Shown: positions 27,438 to 36,958, numbered from the stretch's first letter. The stretch: 64,000 bases of DNA from Novosphingobium kunmingense (GCF_002813245.1 NZ_PHUF01000006.1:124001-188000), one strand, 5' to 3'. The notes: a model not told the origin generated them from the letters alone. Translations and numbers: made by a program.

Positions 27438-28640
27438 TCATGCCAAGGCCTCCTGGCGCAACCGCTTGTGATGACTGGGCCACATCGAACGAATATCGAC
27501 CTCAATCTCAGCGTTGACGCCATCAAGATAGTTCAGGCACCGATTGCGCACAGCTGAACTGGTGGCGGGGCCATCGAGCTCATAGACCGTCATCAAACGC
27601 GCAGTTGCATTATCGATCTCGGCGGAGTCCTTCAGGGGTGTACGGACCATTGTGTGGCCGAACAGCGTCCGCATGAGCTGTATCAGCTCCTTCTGCATCG
27701 ACTTATTTTCGTCGACCTTCGACGCAACGAAGCGAAGAAAATTGAGCTCCGGCGCAAGCCCGCGGTCAGCAAGCTGCTCGATCGTCTCATCCAACATGGA
27801 CAGGAACGCTGCAGTCGACGAAAAATCCATGACGGTTGGCGGCACCGGCACCACCAGCGAATTCGCCGCGCGCAGCACAGAGAGCGAGATCGCGCCGAGC
27901 GCCGGTGGAGGATCCATCACGATAACGTCAAACCGATCCGAGATGCTCTCAATGCCCTCCTTCAATCGGTCGAGAAGTGACGCATTGCCTTGGGCCATTC
28001 GGGCAGCGAGCTCGTACTCGGAGTTGAACAGGCGAAGGTTTGCCGGGATCAATTCCAAACCATCGAAATGGGTCTTGCGGAGTGCATAATCGAGGGACGA
28101 TCGTTCGCCTTCGCGAAGGAACGGGTAGAGTGTGTCATCCTCGTTGAGATCGAGATCGGGGACGTAGCCAAAAAGCGTTGTTGCCGATGCCTGGCTATCG
28201 CAGTCCACCAAAGCCACGCGGTATCCTCGAATGGCAAGATACTGCGCCAAATGGACAGCCACCGTCGACTTGCCAACGCCGCCCTTGAAGTTCTGGACCG
28301 CTACGACGCAGCACGGGTCGCTCTCAGCTCGGTACGGCCTCGTGCCGAAGACGCCCCGCATATCGTTGAGCTGCGCCAGCGTGTATCGCTCACGCCTGTT
28401 GTTATCAGTTCTGGCAGGCTCTGGAAGCCGACCGTCCTTCTCCGCATCGCGTATCGCAGCTGGGGTCCTACCCACGAGTTCGGCAGCTTTACCGATCGTG
28501 AAAGTGGGCTCACGGCGGTCATCCGACCGGGCGCTTCTGGCGGAATCCCGCAGCTTCTCGAGCACCGACGAGGTCCGACTGGCCAGCGTTGCCACCGACA
28601 CCAAGCGCTCCGCTTCCTCGATTTGAAGTCCGTTCGACAC
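27438..28640 (-). CDS. parA: ParA-type partition ATPase
   Basis: A 400-residue type Ia ParA. The N-terminal part has a helix-turn-helix/MerR-like region FTIGKAAELVGRTPAAIRDA used for autoregulation in this class. The ATPase has the deviant Walker A FKGGVGKST, a VALVDCDSQASATTLFG Walker A' and IVMDPPPALG Walker B. Start is GTG 28640 preceded by GAAAGGTGGG. It forms an operon with parB; a palindrome like those upstream of parB lies upstream at 28785. Confidence 0.94.
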   Translation of the reverse strand: MSNGLQIEEAERLVSVATLASRTSSVLEKLRDSARSARSDDRREPTFTIGKAAELVGRTPAAIRDAEKDGRLPEPARTDNNRRERYTLAQLNDMRGVFGTRPYRAESDPCCVVAVQNFKGGVGKSTVAVHLAQYLAIRGYRVALVDCDSQASATTLFGYVPDLDLNEDDTLYPFLREGERSSLDYALRKTHFDGLELIPANLRLFNSEYELAARMAQGNASLLDRLKEGIESISDRFDVIVMDPPPALGAISLSVLRAANSLVVPVPPTVMDFSSTAAFLSMLDETIEQLADRGLAPELNFLRFVASKVDENKSMQKELIQLMRTLFGHTMVRTPLKDSAEIDNATARLMTVYELDGPATSSAVRNRCLNYLDGVNAEIEVDIRSMWPSHHKRLRQEALA

Positions 28641-28784
28641 ATACCCACCTTTCGCAACTGAGCGTGTGCTACACTCACTTGCGCTTTTGGGTCAAGAAAT
28701 TCGCAAATTTCGAAAGTTGAAGCATCAAAACGGGGTCTAAATACCCCTAGCTCGGCCCAACCTGACTCGGTGGGGGATGCTGAA

Positions 28785-28800
28785 ATTGCACGCGTGCAAT
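28785..28800. promoter_or_regulatory. Candidate parS/ParB-binding palindrome 3
   Basis: Perfect 16-bp palindrome ATTGCACGCGTGCAAT just downstream of the repA stop and 145 bases before parA. Same core as the two copies at 27367 and 27412. Confidence 0.75.
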
Positions 28801-28806
28801 GTCCAC

Positions 28807-29967
28807 TCATTGAGGCCGGCCGCGACGATTGACCCAGCCCTCGCAAAACCCCTTCCACGCTGCGATCAACTTAGCACCACGGAGCTTTTCCAATCGCTCG
28901 CCCATGTGCCCGCGAAAACCATCGGCGATCATATCCACATCCCAACCGCCGCCATACTGTCGGCCGATCGAACGAAACTCGGCCTCGTCATCGCCATAGC
29001 GCAGCGACCCTCGCGGAAAGCCGGCTTCTGTCGGCTTGCGGCCAGCGACTGCCTTACGCGGTGCCGGTATAGCCCCCTGCCCCACGGAAACGTTTTCAAC
29101 CGTCCCTTCCCGGCGCGCTTGGCGGCCAGCTGAATGCCTATCCAGTTCGTCGACTGTCTCGATTACCTCGGGCGCACCCTTTGGCTCAAACCGGAACTCA
29201 AGCTCAGTAACGGTTCTGCCCTGCCGGATCTCACGCCACTCGACACGGAAGTGAGCCAACTGATCGATCTCAGACTTGGCCTTTTCAAGAACTTTGCGGC
29301 GAAGCTGGGCAAAGTCCGTGTAGACATCGGGCGGGATACCAAGGGCAGCTCGGAGCGCCTGCATATCACCTCGCCATGTGGCCTGACGACGATGCAACCG
29401 AAGCGCCCCTAGTTCATACAACTTGAGCGCGTAATTCGAGCGGAAACCCAGAACAGCCTGACGGTTGAGAACGGCATAGGTTTCGGAGGCTTGAATCAGT
29501 TTGCGCGCATCTGGCGTGAACTCCCACTCGATCCAGCCTGCTTCGCCGCCCTCTTCCTCTGTCTCCTCACGCGACCGGGAGATCAATGAAAACAGCAGCG
29601 TTGCCTTCTTCCCACGCCAGGATTTGTCATCAACGGCAAAGAGCGTTCGGTGCAACTCCTGAAGCATGTCGGTGATCCGCTCATTGCCCTTATGGCCGCG
29701 GCGGATGTCTGCTTTGCGGATCCGGTGTGGCCGATCCTCCCAAGCATCTCCTCCAGCAGTTAGGATCATCAAAGCCAGCAGCCGAGACGCCGTGAGACTG
29801 AGCGATTCACCTTTGACGAACTTAATTTCGATGATGCTGCCAGGCTTGGCGAATTCGTCTCCGCCCTTCGCCTTCAGAGCAGCAGCAACGCGCATGGCAC
29901 GGCCGGGAGTTACTTCCTCCAGGTCCTCTTCAACAGCTTCGGCTATTTGGCCAGCTTCACTTTCCAT
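28807..29967 (-). CDS. repA: Replication initiator, RPA family
   Basis: A 386-residue protein matching the alphaproteobacterial plasmid 'replication protein A' initiator family (the RPA type used by many sphingomonad megaplasmids). Seen: SLSLTASRLLALMILTAGGD, HRIRKADIRRGHKGNERITD, YAVLNRQAVLGFRSNYALKL (winged-helix initiator region) and LRAALGIPPDVYTDFAQLRRK. It should bind the iterons found upstream at 30.2-30.3 kb. An inverted repeat of the iteron core at 30011-30044 sits in its promoter region, suggesting autoregulation. Confidence 0.88.
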   Translation of the reverse strand: MESEAGQIAEAVEEDLEEVTPGRAMRVAAALKAKGGDEFAKPGSIIEIKFVKGESLSLTASRLLALMILTAGGDAWEDRPHRIRKADIRRGHKGNERITDMLQELHRTLFAVDDKSWRGKKATLLFSLISRSREETEEEGGEAGWIEWEFTPDARKLIQASETYAVLNRQAVLGFRSNYALKLYELGALRLHRRQATWRGDMQALRAALGIPPDVYTDFAQLRRKVLEKAKSEIDQLAHFRVEWREIRQGRTVTELEFRFEPKGAPEVIETVDELDRHSAGRQARREGTVENVSVGQGAIPAPRKAVAGRKPTEAGFPRGSLRYGDDEAEFRSIGRQYGGGWDVDMIADGFRGHMGERLEKLRGAKLIAAWKGFCEGWVNRRGRPQ

Positions 29968-30010
29968 GCCATATTTCGATCAGAACGTGATTCTCGGGAC
30001 TGGATTGCTG

Positions 30011-30044
30011 CCTGACCTGACCTCTTTCGTCAAGTCAGGTCAGG
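30011..30044. promoter_or_regulatory. Inverted-repeat operator upstream of repA
   Basis: CCTGACCTGAC (30011-30021) and GTCAGGTCAGG (30034-30044) are perfect 11-bp inverted repeats containing the iteron core GTCAGG, centred about 60 bases upstream of repA. In iteron plasmids such a site binds the initiator as a repressor. Confidence 0.75.
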
Positions 30045-30059
30045 ATAGTGACGTGGCCG

Positions 30060-30330
30060 CACCCCCCAAGCGGTCAGGATAGAATTGCCGCCCGTTGCAA
30101 CGGGAAGCCGCGAAAACAGGCGAGTCGGTGGACCCTGGGTGAAAATAGGAAACTGCCCTTGATTTCGACCGGTTCGCGTTTCAGAAGTTAGCTACGGGAG
30201 GGCAGGGGACGCTCGATCGGATGAGACCCCCAAGGAGTCAGGAAGACCCCAATGGGTCAGGTAAGTGCCCCCGTTGGGTCAGGCTGTAGCCCCCATGAGG
30301 TCAGGGAAACTCCCCCATCCGGTCAGCTTT
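30060..30330. other. oriV: Plasmid origin with iterons
   Basis: Direct repeats of the form CCCC-N4/5-GGTCAGG. GTCAG cores start at 30236, 30255, 30277, 30299 and 30321 (spacing 19, then 22, 22, 22 bases), and one isolated copy starts at 30073. The 22-base period, two helical turns, is typical of initiator-bound iterons. No DnaA box or AT-rich unwinding element was firmly identified, though 30340-30450 is AT-richer. Confidence 0.8.
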
Positions 30331-30542
30331 GTGGCTGTAAACGTATGGATTTACGTCACTTTTAGCCTGCTGAATCTGAATCTCTAGAATCATGAATGCT
30401 TCCGCTGCAAGCAGCGGCGTCTGTAAATTGATTTTTTGAGAAACAGATACCGATTCGTGTGCGGCACATGGGCTGCCCATTCGGTAAGCAGGGCGCACAA
30501 GTCACGCTACGGGGGAGGGGAGTAGGGCTGAGCTGGGCAGTC

Positions 30543-31385
30543 ATGCCCCTCGTCAGCAATCACCCTACATCAGATCTCCGCGCCCTCGTCGCACGCCTTG
30601 GGGGCAAATGGTCAGGCAACACCGCGATGTGCCGTTGCCCGTCCCATGCAGACCGAACGCCGTCACTGGCGATCAGGCAAGGCGATCGCGGCATCCTCGT
30701 GACCTGCCATGCCGGTTGTGATGCTACCGATGTTCTCCGTGCACTGCGCAGGATTTCGAACCTGCCAAGCATTGGCCCCGCTGAGCTTGATGGCCGACAA
30801 GCTCAGCGGCCCACAGCCTTCCTCGCCATCTGGCACGCCGGTCGTCAGATCGAGGGCACCCTGGCTGAGAGATACGTCCGCGAAGTCCGCAACATCTGGT
30901 CACCACTTGAAGACCTGCGCTATCATCCCGGCTGTCCAAGAGGGCAGGGGAGGCTCGTTCAGTTTGAGCCGGCCTTGCTCGTCGCGATGCGCAAGGCTGG
31001 CGAGATCGTCGCAATCCAGCGGATTTTCCTCGATCCAGCGACTGCCCACTACACCGATAAGCTGGTGCTCGGGCAGGCCATTGGCGCTGCCTGGACCAAC
31101 GGGTCGCCGGGTAAGACGATCGGCGTCTGCGAAGGGTTCGAAACTGCCGCGGCATACACTTCGCTCACCGGTATCCAGACATGGGCCACCATGGGCGCGA
31201 AGCGCTTCCACCAGGTCGAGATCCCGGCCAGCGTCGAGCGGGTGATCCTGCTTGCCGACAACGATCCCGAAGGACGCCGCGCCGAAGCCCGTGCGCGCGA
31301 AGCATTGGCCCGCCCGGGCCTGGCGATCGACACCGAGTGGCCACCGGGACGCATGAATGACTGGGCGCAGCTCCTGAAGCGATGA
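30543..31385 (+). CDS. Toprim-domain primase-like protein
   Basis: About 280 residues from ATG 30543; upstream in-frame starts back to 30459 are possible. Seen: a CHC2-like zinc-ribbon MCRCPSHADRTPSLAI ... LVTCHAGCDATDVLR, and a Toprim domain with VCEGFETAAAYTSLTG (Glu) and ILLADNDPEGRRAEARA (DxD-type). Related proteins on alphaproteobacterial plasmids are annotated as DUF7146/Toprim. Probable role in plasmid DNA priming. It is divergent from repA across the origin and leads the + strand gene block. Confidence 0.88.
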   Translation: MPLVSNHPTSDLRALVARLGGKWSGNTAMCRCPSHADRTPSLAIRQGDRGILVTCHAGCDATDVLRALRRISNLPSIGPAELDGRQAQRPTAFLAIWHAGRQIEGTLAERYVREVRNIWSPLEDLRYHPGCPRGQGRLVQFEPALLVAMRKAGEIVAIQRIFLDPATAHYTDKLVLGQAIGAAWTNGSPGKTIGVCEGFETAAAYTSLTGIQTWATMGAKRFHQVEIPASVERVILLADNDPEGRRAEARAREALARPGLAIDTEWPPGRMNDWAQLLKR

Positions 31386-31453
31386 GGGGAGGGGGGCTGC
31401 GGGGGATGTGCCGCCGGTCGGCAGCAGACCTTACAATTCTCCCGGAGACCTCC

Positions 31454-34400
31454 ATGACCGCTACGATCTCACGCAGCAGCGCCATTCTCGGCGCTGCGCG
31501 AACGCTTGCTGCCAAGCTCCTGCTGGCCATTCCCATCGACCGGGGGGCGCTCACCCAAGCCATGACCGAAAGCGCAGGTGCCATCGATGCGGAAGGCGCA
31601 TGGACCCAGCGCGAGAGCTTCGAGGCGCTTGAGGTAGCGCTCGCCATGGCAATCCCGGAATTTGTTGGCCGAATGGATGCCGGTGCTGGCATCGGCACGC
31701 TCGAGGCACTGGCAAAGGAGCTACCCACCCACACGGTGCGCAGTGAAGACCAGATTGCTTTCCAGCAGTTCTCGACACCGCCGGCGCTCGCGTGCCTTGC
31801 CGTCCATCTCGCGCGCCTCGGCTCCGAGGATATCTTCCTCGAACCGAGCGCGGGCACCGGGATCATCGCATCGCTTGCCAAGGGCACCGTGAAGCAGTGC
31901 CTGCTCAACGAACTCGAAGAGACCCGCGCGGACCTGCTCGAAGGTCTGTTCCCGGGCGCGGCCGTCTATCGACATGACGGGGCCAAGATCGCCGCGTTGC
32001 TCGCCGGAACAGGGCGACCGAGCGTTATCGTGATGAACCCGCCGTTCTCGGTGTCGCAGTCTCGCGGTGAGGATCCGAACACGGCAGCCCGGCATCTGCG
32101 CTCCGCGCTCGATCACCTGTTGCCCGACGGCCGGGTCGTGGCGATCATGCCGGACTGGTTTGCTGACACCACGCGGGGCGGGGAGATCTATCGCCGAACG
32201 CTGGAGGGCGCGCGGGTCGTCATGTCGCTGCGGCTTGAAAAGGGCTGCTACGCCAAGCACGGCACCGGCATCGCGGTGCGGTTGCTGGTCATCGACAAGG
32301 TTCCGGGCGACACCTCGGTTTCGACGATCAACCGAGCGTCCGTGAGCGAGCTGTTCGCGGCGCTAGGACCTATTCCTCCACGCGCGGCGTTGCGCGAGGC
32401 CAGCCCGGTTGCCGTCGTCCGCCCCAAGCTCAGCCTGTTCCGATCGGTGAAGAGCGGCCCGGCGCGGCCGGTAATCGTCCGGGCACCGCAGGCCAATGAA
32501 GTCAGGCCCGTCGTCTACCAGGTGCTCGAGGAGGCCGCAGCCATGGGCGAACAGCGCGGGGTCTATGCCGATTATCGCCCCTCGCGCGTGGTCATCCCCG
32601 ACGCAGGCGAGCATCCGACCCACCTCGTTGAATCCGCTGCCATGGCGTCAATCGCCGCGCCGAAGCCGGGCTACGTGCCGTGCTTACCTGAGCGCACGGT
32701 AACCGCGAGGCTGCTGTCCGATGCCCAGCTTGAGACCGTGATCTATGCGGGCGAAGCTTGGAGCCGCGACCTCCACGGCCGGTTCAGCCAGACCCCCGGC
32801 GAAGTGGCGCTCAAGGAAGATCCCGAGGGCCAACTCTACCGCACCGGCTTCTTCCTCGGCGACGGCACCGGGGCTGGGAAGGGGAGGCAGGCTGCCGCCT
32901 GCATTCTCGACCAGTGGCTCAAGGGCAATCGCCGCCACATCTGGATCTCCAAGAATGCGCCATTGCTCGAAGATGCACAGCGCGACTGGACCGCGATCGG
33001 CGGACTGCCGTCCGATATCATCGACCTCGCGCGCTGGAAGATCGGCGAAGATATCACCGCGCCCGAAGGCATTCTGTTCGTCCCCTATGGAACCCTTCGC
33101 TCTGCCCGTGTCGAGGATACCCGGCTCGACCAGATTGTGCGCTGGGCCGGTCCCGCATTCGAAGGCGTGATCGTGTTCGACGAATCCCATGAAATGGGCG
33201 GTGTCGCGGGCGGGGAGGGGGCTCTCGGTCAGAAACAGGGATCGCTCCAGGGGATCGCCGGCGTCCTGCTGCAAAACACCCTGCCGCGGGCCCGGGTGCT
33301 TTATGCGTCCGCCACCGGTGCCTCCGACGTCAACAACCTCGCCTATGCGGTGCGGCTTGGCCTGTGGGGACCGGGAACCGCCTTTGCGAACCGCGAGCAG
33401 TTCATCTCCGAGATCCGCGACGGCGGCATTACCGCGATGGAACTGGTCGCGCGCGACCTCAAGGCCTCGGGGCTCTATCTCGCCCGCGCGCTCAGCTTTG
33501 CCGGGATCGAGTACGACATCCTGCGCCACGACCTCAGCCACGACCAGATCGCGATCTACGACACCTATTGCGAGGCCTGGACGATCATCCACCAGAACCT
33601 CGAAGTGGCGCTCGAACTCACCGGCGTCGTCGATGGCCTTGAAAACCGCACGCTCAACAGCGGCGCCAAGGCTGCCGCGCGTAGCCGGTTCGAGGGCACC
33701 AAGCAGCGCTTCTTCGCGCAGGTTTTGCTCTCGCTGAAGCTGCCTTCGATCTTCCCGGCGATCGACGAACATCTGGCGCAAGACGAAAGCGTGGTCGTCC
33801 AACTCGTCAGCACTGCGGAATCGATCCTCAATCGGCGCCTCAACGAGCTCGATCCCGAGGAGCGCGAGGCGCTGGATTTGGACCTGTCGCCGAGGGAGGC
33901 GATTGTCGACTACCTCACTCGCGCATTCCCGACCCGCCAGATGGAGGAATACGTCGACGAGCTTGGCGATGTCCGCTCGCGGCCGATGTGGGACCAAGCT
34001 GGCAACCCGGTCCACAACCCCCAGGCTGAGGCCGCGCGCGAACAACTGATCGAACATATCTGCGCGATGCCGCCGATCCCGACCGCGCTCGATGCGCTGC
34101 TCGATCATTACGGGGTGAGCGCCGTGGCCGAAGTGACGGGGCGGTCCAAGCGCCTGGTCCGCGACGGCAGCGGCCAGCAGCGCCTAGAAAGCCGCTCGCC
34201 GCGCACCAACCTCGCCGAAACCACCGCGTTCATGACCGGCGCAAAACGCCTCCTGGTGTTCTCCGATGCTGGCGGGACGGGCCGGAGCTACCACGCGAGC
34301 CTCGATGCCAAGAACCAGCAGCGCCGGGTGCATTTCCTGCTCGAGCCTGGTTGGCGCGCCGACCGCGCGATCCAGGGACTGGGGCGAACGCACCGCACCC

Positions 34401-35665
34401 ACCAGGCCTGTCCGCCGCTGTTCCGCCCGGTGACGACCGACTGCAAAGGCGAGGCCCGGTTCACCAGCACGATCGCCAGGCGGCTCGATGCGCTTGGAGC
34501 CTTGACCCGCGGGCAGCGTCAGACGGGCGGGCAGGGGATGTTCGATGCTTCGGACAACCTCGAAAGCGCCTATGCCAAGCATGCGTTGCACGATTGGTAC
34601 GGGCTGCTGGCGACCGGCAAGCTCAAGAGCACCACGCTGGGCCAGTTTCAGACCATGAGCGGGCTTGAGCTCACCGACCAGGACGGGGTGCTCCGCGAGG
34701 ACCTGCCGCCGATCCAGCGCTGGCTCAATCGCATCCTGGCAATGAAGATCGCGGTGCAGAATGCCATCTTCGACGAGTTCCTGACCCTTGTCGAAACCCG
34801 CGTCTCCGCCGCCAAGGAAGCCGGCACCTTCGATATCGGCGTCGAAACCGTCGCGGCCGAGACCTGCGAAGTTCTCTCGGATACGGTGATCCGCACCGAT
34901 CCCGTGACGGGGGCGACCTCGCATCTCCTCGAACTGTCGCTGACCCAGCGGCGCAAGCTGCTCACGCTCGACCGCGTCCTGAAAATGGCCAGCTACGAAG
35001 ACAAGCCGCTGTTCCTGCGCAACGGCAAATCGGGCAAGGTCGCGCTCGTGATCCCTGCGCCCTCGCACATGGACGAGGAAGGCGAACTGATCCGCCGGTT
35101 CGAGCTCGTGCGGCCGCTTCGCAATGAATACATCCTCGCTGGCCGGCTTGAGGAGTCTGCCTGGGAGCACGTGCCCAAGGTCGAGTTCAGCGCGCTGTGG
35201 GAGGCAGAATACGCCGCCGACGAGAACCAGCTGGTGACCGAGACGGTGTTTCTTGCGACCGGGCTATTGCTGCCGATCTGGGGTGCGCTGCCCAAGGAAG
35301 ACCTCACGGTTAACCGCATCGTCGACAAGTCCGGGGCATCATGGCTCGGCCGTCATGTCCACGATCTCTACGTCGATGCAACGCTCGAAAAGCTTGGGGT
35401 CTCGCGCAAGGCGCAGACCGACCCGGCAAAGATCGCCCAGGCTATTCTGGGTGGCGGCACGTGGAAGGCGCCGCATCCGCTGAAGTTCACCGTCCGCACG
35501 TCCCGTGTAAACGGGGCGCGGCGGATCGAGATCGTCGGTGCTGAAGCTGCCCGCATCCCCGAACTCAAGGCCCTTGGCTGCTTCACCGAGATCATCGCCT
35601 ACAAAACCCGGGTGTTTGTCCCGGGTGACAAGGCCGAGCTCGTTTTGACCAGATTGATCGCCTAG
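31454..35665 (+). CDS. DNA methyltransferase fused to Strawberry-notch-like helicase
   Basis: A 1403-residue fusion; start ATG 31454 after CCGGAGACC. N-terminal N6-methylase part: QFSTPPALA at about 105, motif I EPSAGTGIIA at about 130 and catalytic NPPF at 195-198. Superfamily 2 helicase part: GDGTGAGKGRQ (Walker A, about 467), FDESHEMGG (DExH, about 575), YASATGASDVNN and the SNO C-terminal signature GRTHRTHQACPP. This family is common on sphingomonad plasmids and phages; a role in plasmid establishment or protection from host defence is suspected, not shown. It overlaps the 3' end of the convergent fic gene by 4 bases. Confidence 0.9.
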   Translation: MTATISRSSAILGAARTLAAKLLLAIPIDRGALTQAMTESAGAIDAEGAWTQRESFEALEVALAMAIPEFVGRMDAGAGIGTLEALAKELPTHTVRSEDQIAFQQFSTPPALACLAVHLARLGSEDIFLEPSAGTGIIASLAKGTVKQCLLNELEETRADLLEGLFPGAAVYRHDGAKIAALLAGTGRPSVIVMNPPFSVSQSRGEDPNTAARHLRSALDHLLPDGRVVAIMPDWFADTTRGGEIYRRTLEGARVVMSLRLEKGCYAKHGTGIAVRLLVIDKVPGDTSVSTINRASVSELFAALGPIPPRAALREASPVAVVRPKLSLFRSVKSGPARPVIVRAPQANEVRPVVYQVLEEAAAMGEQRGVYADYRPSRVVIPDAGEHPTHLVESAAMASIAAPKPGYVPCLPERTVTARLLSDAQLETVIYAGEAWSRDLHGRFSQTPGEVALKEDPEGQLYRTGFFLGDGTGAGKGRQAAACILDQWLKGNRRHIWISKNAPLLEDAQRDWTAIGGLPSDIIDLARWKIGEDITAPEGILFVPYGTLRSARVEDTRLDQIVRWAGPAFEGVIVFDESHEMGGVAGGEGALGQKQGSLQGIAGVLLQNTLPRARVLYASATGASDVNNLAYAVRLGLWGPGTAFANREQFISEIRDGGITAMELVARDLKASGLYLARALSFAGIEYDILRHDLSHDQIAIYDTYCEAWTIIHQNLEVALELTGVVDGLENRTLNSGAKAAARSRFEGTKQRFFAQVLLSLKLPSIFPAIDEHLAQDESVVVQLVSTAESILNRRLNELDPEEREALDLDLSPREAIVDYLTRAFPTRQMEEYVDELGDVRSRPMWDQAGNPVHNPQAEAAREQLIEHICAMPPIPTALDALLDHYGVSAVAEVTGRSKRLVRDGSGQQRLESRSPRTNLAETTAFMTGAKRLLVFSDAGGTGRSYHASLDAKNQQRRVHFLLEPGWRADRAIQGLGRTHRTHQACPPLFRPVTTDCKGEARFTSTIARRLDALGALTRGQRQTGGQGMFDASDNLESAYAKHALHDWYGLLATGKLKSTTLGQFQTMSGLELTDQDGVLREDLPPIQRWLNRILAMKIAVQNAIFDEFLTLVETRVSAAKEAGTFDIGVETVAAETCEVLSDTVIRTDPVTGATSHLLELSLTQRRKLLTLDRVLKMASYEDKPLFLRNGKSGKVALVIPAPSHMDEEGELIRRFELVRPLRNEYILAGRLEESAWEHVPKVEFSALWEAEYAADENQLVTETVFLATGLLLPIWGALPKEDLTVNRIVDKSGASWLGRHVHDLYVDATLEKLGVSRKAQTDPAKIAQAILGGGTWKAPHPLKFTVRTSRVNGARRIEIVGAEAARIPELKALGCFTEIIAYKTRVFVPGDKAELVLTRLIA

Positions 35666-36801
35666 CTAGCGGCCGGAGCGGGATTGGGATCTCCAGTCGG
35701 CCCGAGGATCAGGTGGTAACGGGTGGCCTTGAGCGTTCCCGTTTGCCCCATCGCGCCGAGCGCGACCAGTTCCTGAAGATCGCGGGTTGCCGTGGCTCGC
35801 GAGGTGTCGGCGATCGAGATGAAGTTGGCTGCACTGAGACCGCCCTTGAAGCCGCCCGTCCCCTCCCGGAACATGCGCGCGATCACTTTCTCCTGCCGCG
35901 CGTTGAGCTTCCCCCTGTACCGGTCGTGGAACCGGGTCTTCTCCAGCAGGAAGTCGATCAGCGCCAGGCTGTGGGTCTGCGCCTCGAGGACAGTCTCGGC
36001 CCAATAGGCGAGCCAGTTGGAGATCTCGTTGAACTTGTTCGCCGCTTCGAGTGCGTCGTAATAGGCCGAGCGCCGCCGCTGGATGGTCTGCGAGAGCGCG
36101 ATCAGGCTCGGCTGCCCGATTGCCTGCGAAAGCACTTTCTCCGCGATCGCGCGCCCAATCCGGCCATTGCCGTCTTCGAACGGGTGAACGGTCACGAAGT
36201 AGTGGTGGGCAAGGCCGGACCGGGTCAAGCCCGGTAGCGGTGTAGCGCCGCCCGGACCGGTGGCGGCAAACCATTCGAGGAACCTCGACATTTCCGCTGC
36301 CATCTCGCGCGACGGCGGCGCCTCGAAATGGACAGTTGGCTTGTGCAACGTGCCCGAGACGACCTGCATCGCGTCCTCGTGCTCGCGGTAACGGCCAACG
36401 ACGTCGATGTCGCTGCGTCCACTCAAAACCAGTCGATGCCAGTCGCCCAAGACCGCTTCGGTCAGCGGTGCGGCGAAATCCCGGTAAAGCGCCATCATCA
36501 TTTCCGCGATGCCGCGTTCGGCGGGCGGAATCCGGCGGGCTTCGGTTTCGAGACCGAACTCGCGGCGCAGCGAAGACTGGACGCTATCGCGATTGAGTAG
36601 CTCGCCCTCGATCTGCGAGGTTTTCATCGCTTCGTCGGTCATGACGTCGAGCACGACGCTGGTACGGTCCTCATCGCCGAGGTGCTTCACCACCCCGATC
36701 ATGATCCCGGATTGCTGCAGGAAACGGGCCTCGTGCACGGCCAGGGCTTCGCTGTTCCAGCGAAAATTGGGCCAGTCCGGCTGCTGCCAATTCCACTTCA
36801 T
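35662..36801 (-). CDS. Fic/DOC-family protein with DUF4172-like N-terminus
   Basis: A 379-residue Fic protein that would transfer AMP or another nucleotide part to a target. Seen: canonical Fic motif HPFEDGNGRIGR with all catalytic residues, an N-terminal inhibitory-type motif TSQIEGE (fits [S/T]xxxE[G/N]) and a C-terminal winged helix (SIADTSRATATRDLQELV). Because the inhibitory helix is in the same chain, it looks self-restrained and needs no separate antitoxin. Its promoter region contains a perfect inverted repeat. Confidence 0.92.
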   Translation of the reverse strand: MKWNWQQPDWPNFRWNSEALAVHEARFLQQSGIMIGVVKHLGDEDRTSVVLDVMTDEAMKTSQIEGELLNRDSVQSSLRREFGLETEARRIPPAERGIAEMMMALYRDFAAPLTEAVLGDWHRLVLSGRSDIDVVGRYREHEDAMQVVSGTLHKPTVHFEAPPSREMAAEMSRFLEWFAATGPGGATPLPGLTRSGLAHHYFVTVHPFEDGNGRIGRAIAEKVLSQAIGQPSLIALSQTIQRRRSAYYDALEAANKFNEISNWLAYWAETVLEAQTHSLALIDFLLEKTRFHDRYRGKLNARQEKVIARMFREGTGGFKGGLSAANFISIADTSRATATRDLQELVALGAMGQTGTLKATRYHLILGPTGDPNPAPAAS

Positions 36802-36844
36802 GAGGCATTCGTTCTCGCTTTATAACTCACCCGATAGCCCATTA

Positions 36845-36873
36845 TGAGGCATAAAGCCATAATTTATGCCTCA
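36845..36873. promoter_or_regulatory. Candidate operator upstream of fic
   Basis: TGAGGCATAAA (36845-36855) and TTTATGCCTCA (36863-36873) are perfect 11-bp inverted repeats, 44 bases upstream of the fic start, which itself overlaps another TGAGGCAT at 36800. A regulator binding here, possibly the Fic protein's own winged helix, is inference. Confidence 0.6.
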
Positions 36874-36937
36874 CGGGGTGCTGGCTCTCGTTGCCCAAAA
36901 CTCAGGGCCATCAGCGGCGCTCTGCGTCCTGAATGGG

Positions 36938-36958
36938 TTTAACATCGGCGATGTTAAA
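36938..36958. promoter_or_regulatory. Second palindrome in the fic/PIN intergenic region
   Basis: TTTAACATCG (36938-36947) and CGATGTTAAA (36949-36958) are perfect 10-bp inverted repeats around one base. It lies 59 bases beyond the end of the PIN gene and 137 bases upstream of fic. Could be an operator; no T-run for a terminator. Confidence 0.55.

Noticed and set aside
30226..30325. The 22-base repeats as a CRISPR-like array
   Set aside because: Units are too short, the core is only 6-8 conserved bases, and they sit beside a replication initiator; they are iterons.
32684..34108. 474-codon - strand open frame inside the methylase-helicase gene
   Set aside because: Antisense shadow; the + strand has clear helicase motifs throughout.
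35862..35871. TCCCCTCCCG as a - strand copy of the polar octamer right of the origin
   Set aside because: Gives CGGGAGGGGA on the - strand, which lacks the N position and does not match GGGNAGGG.
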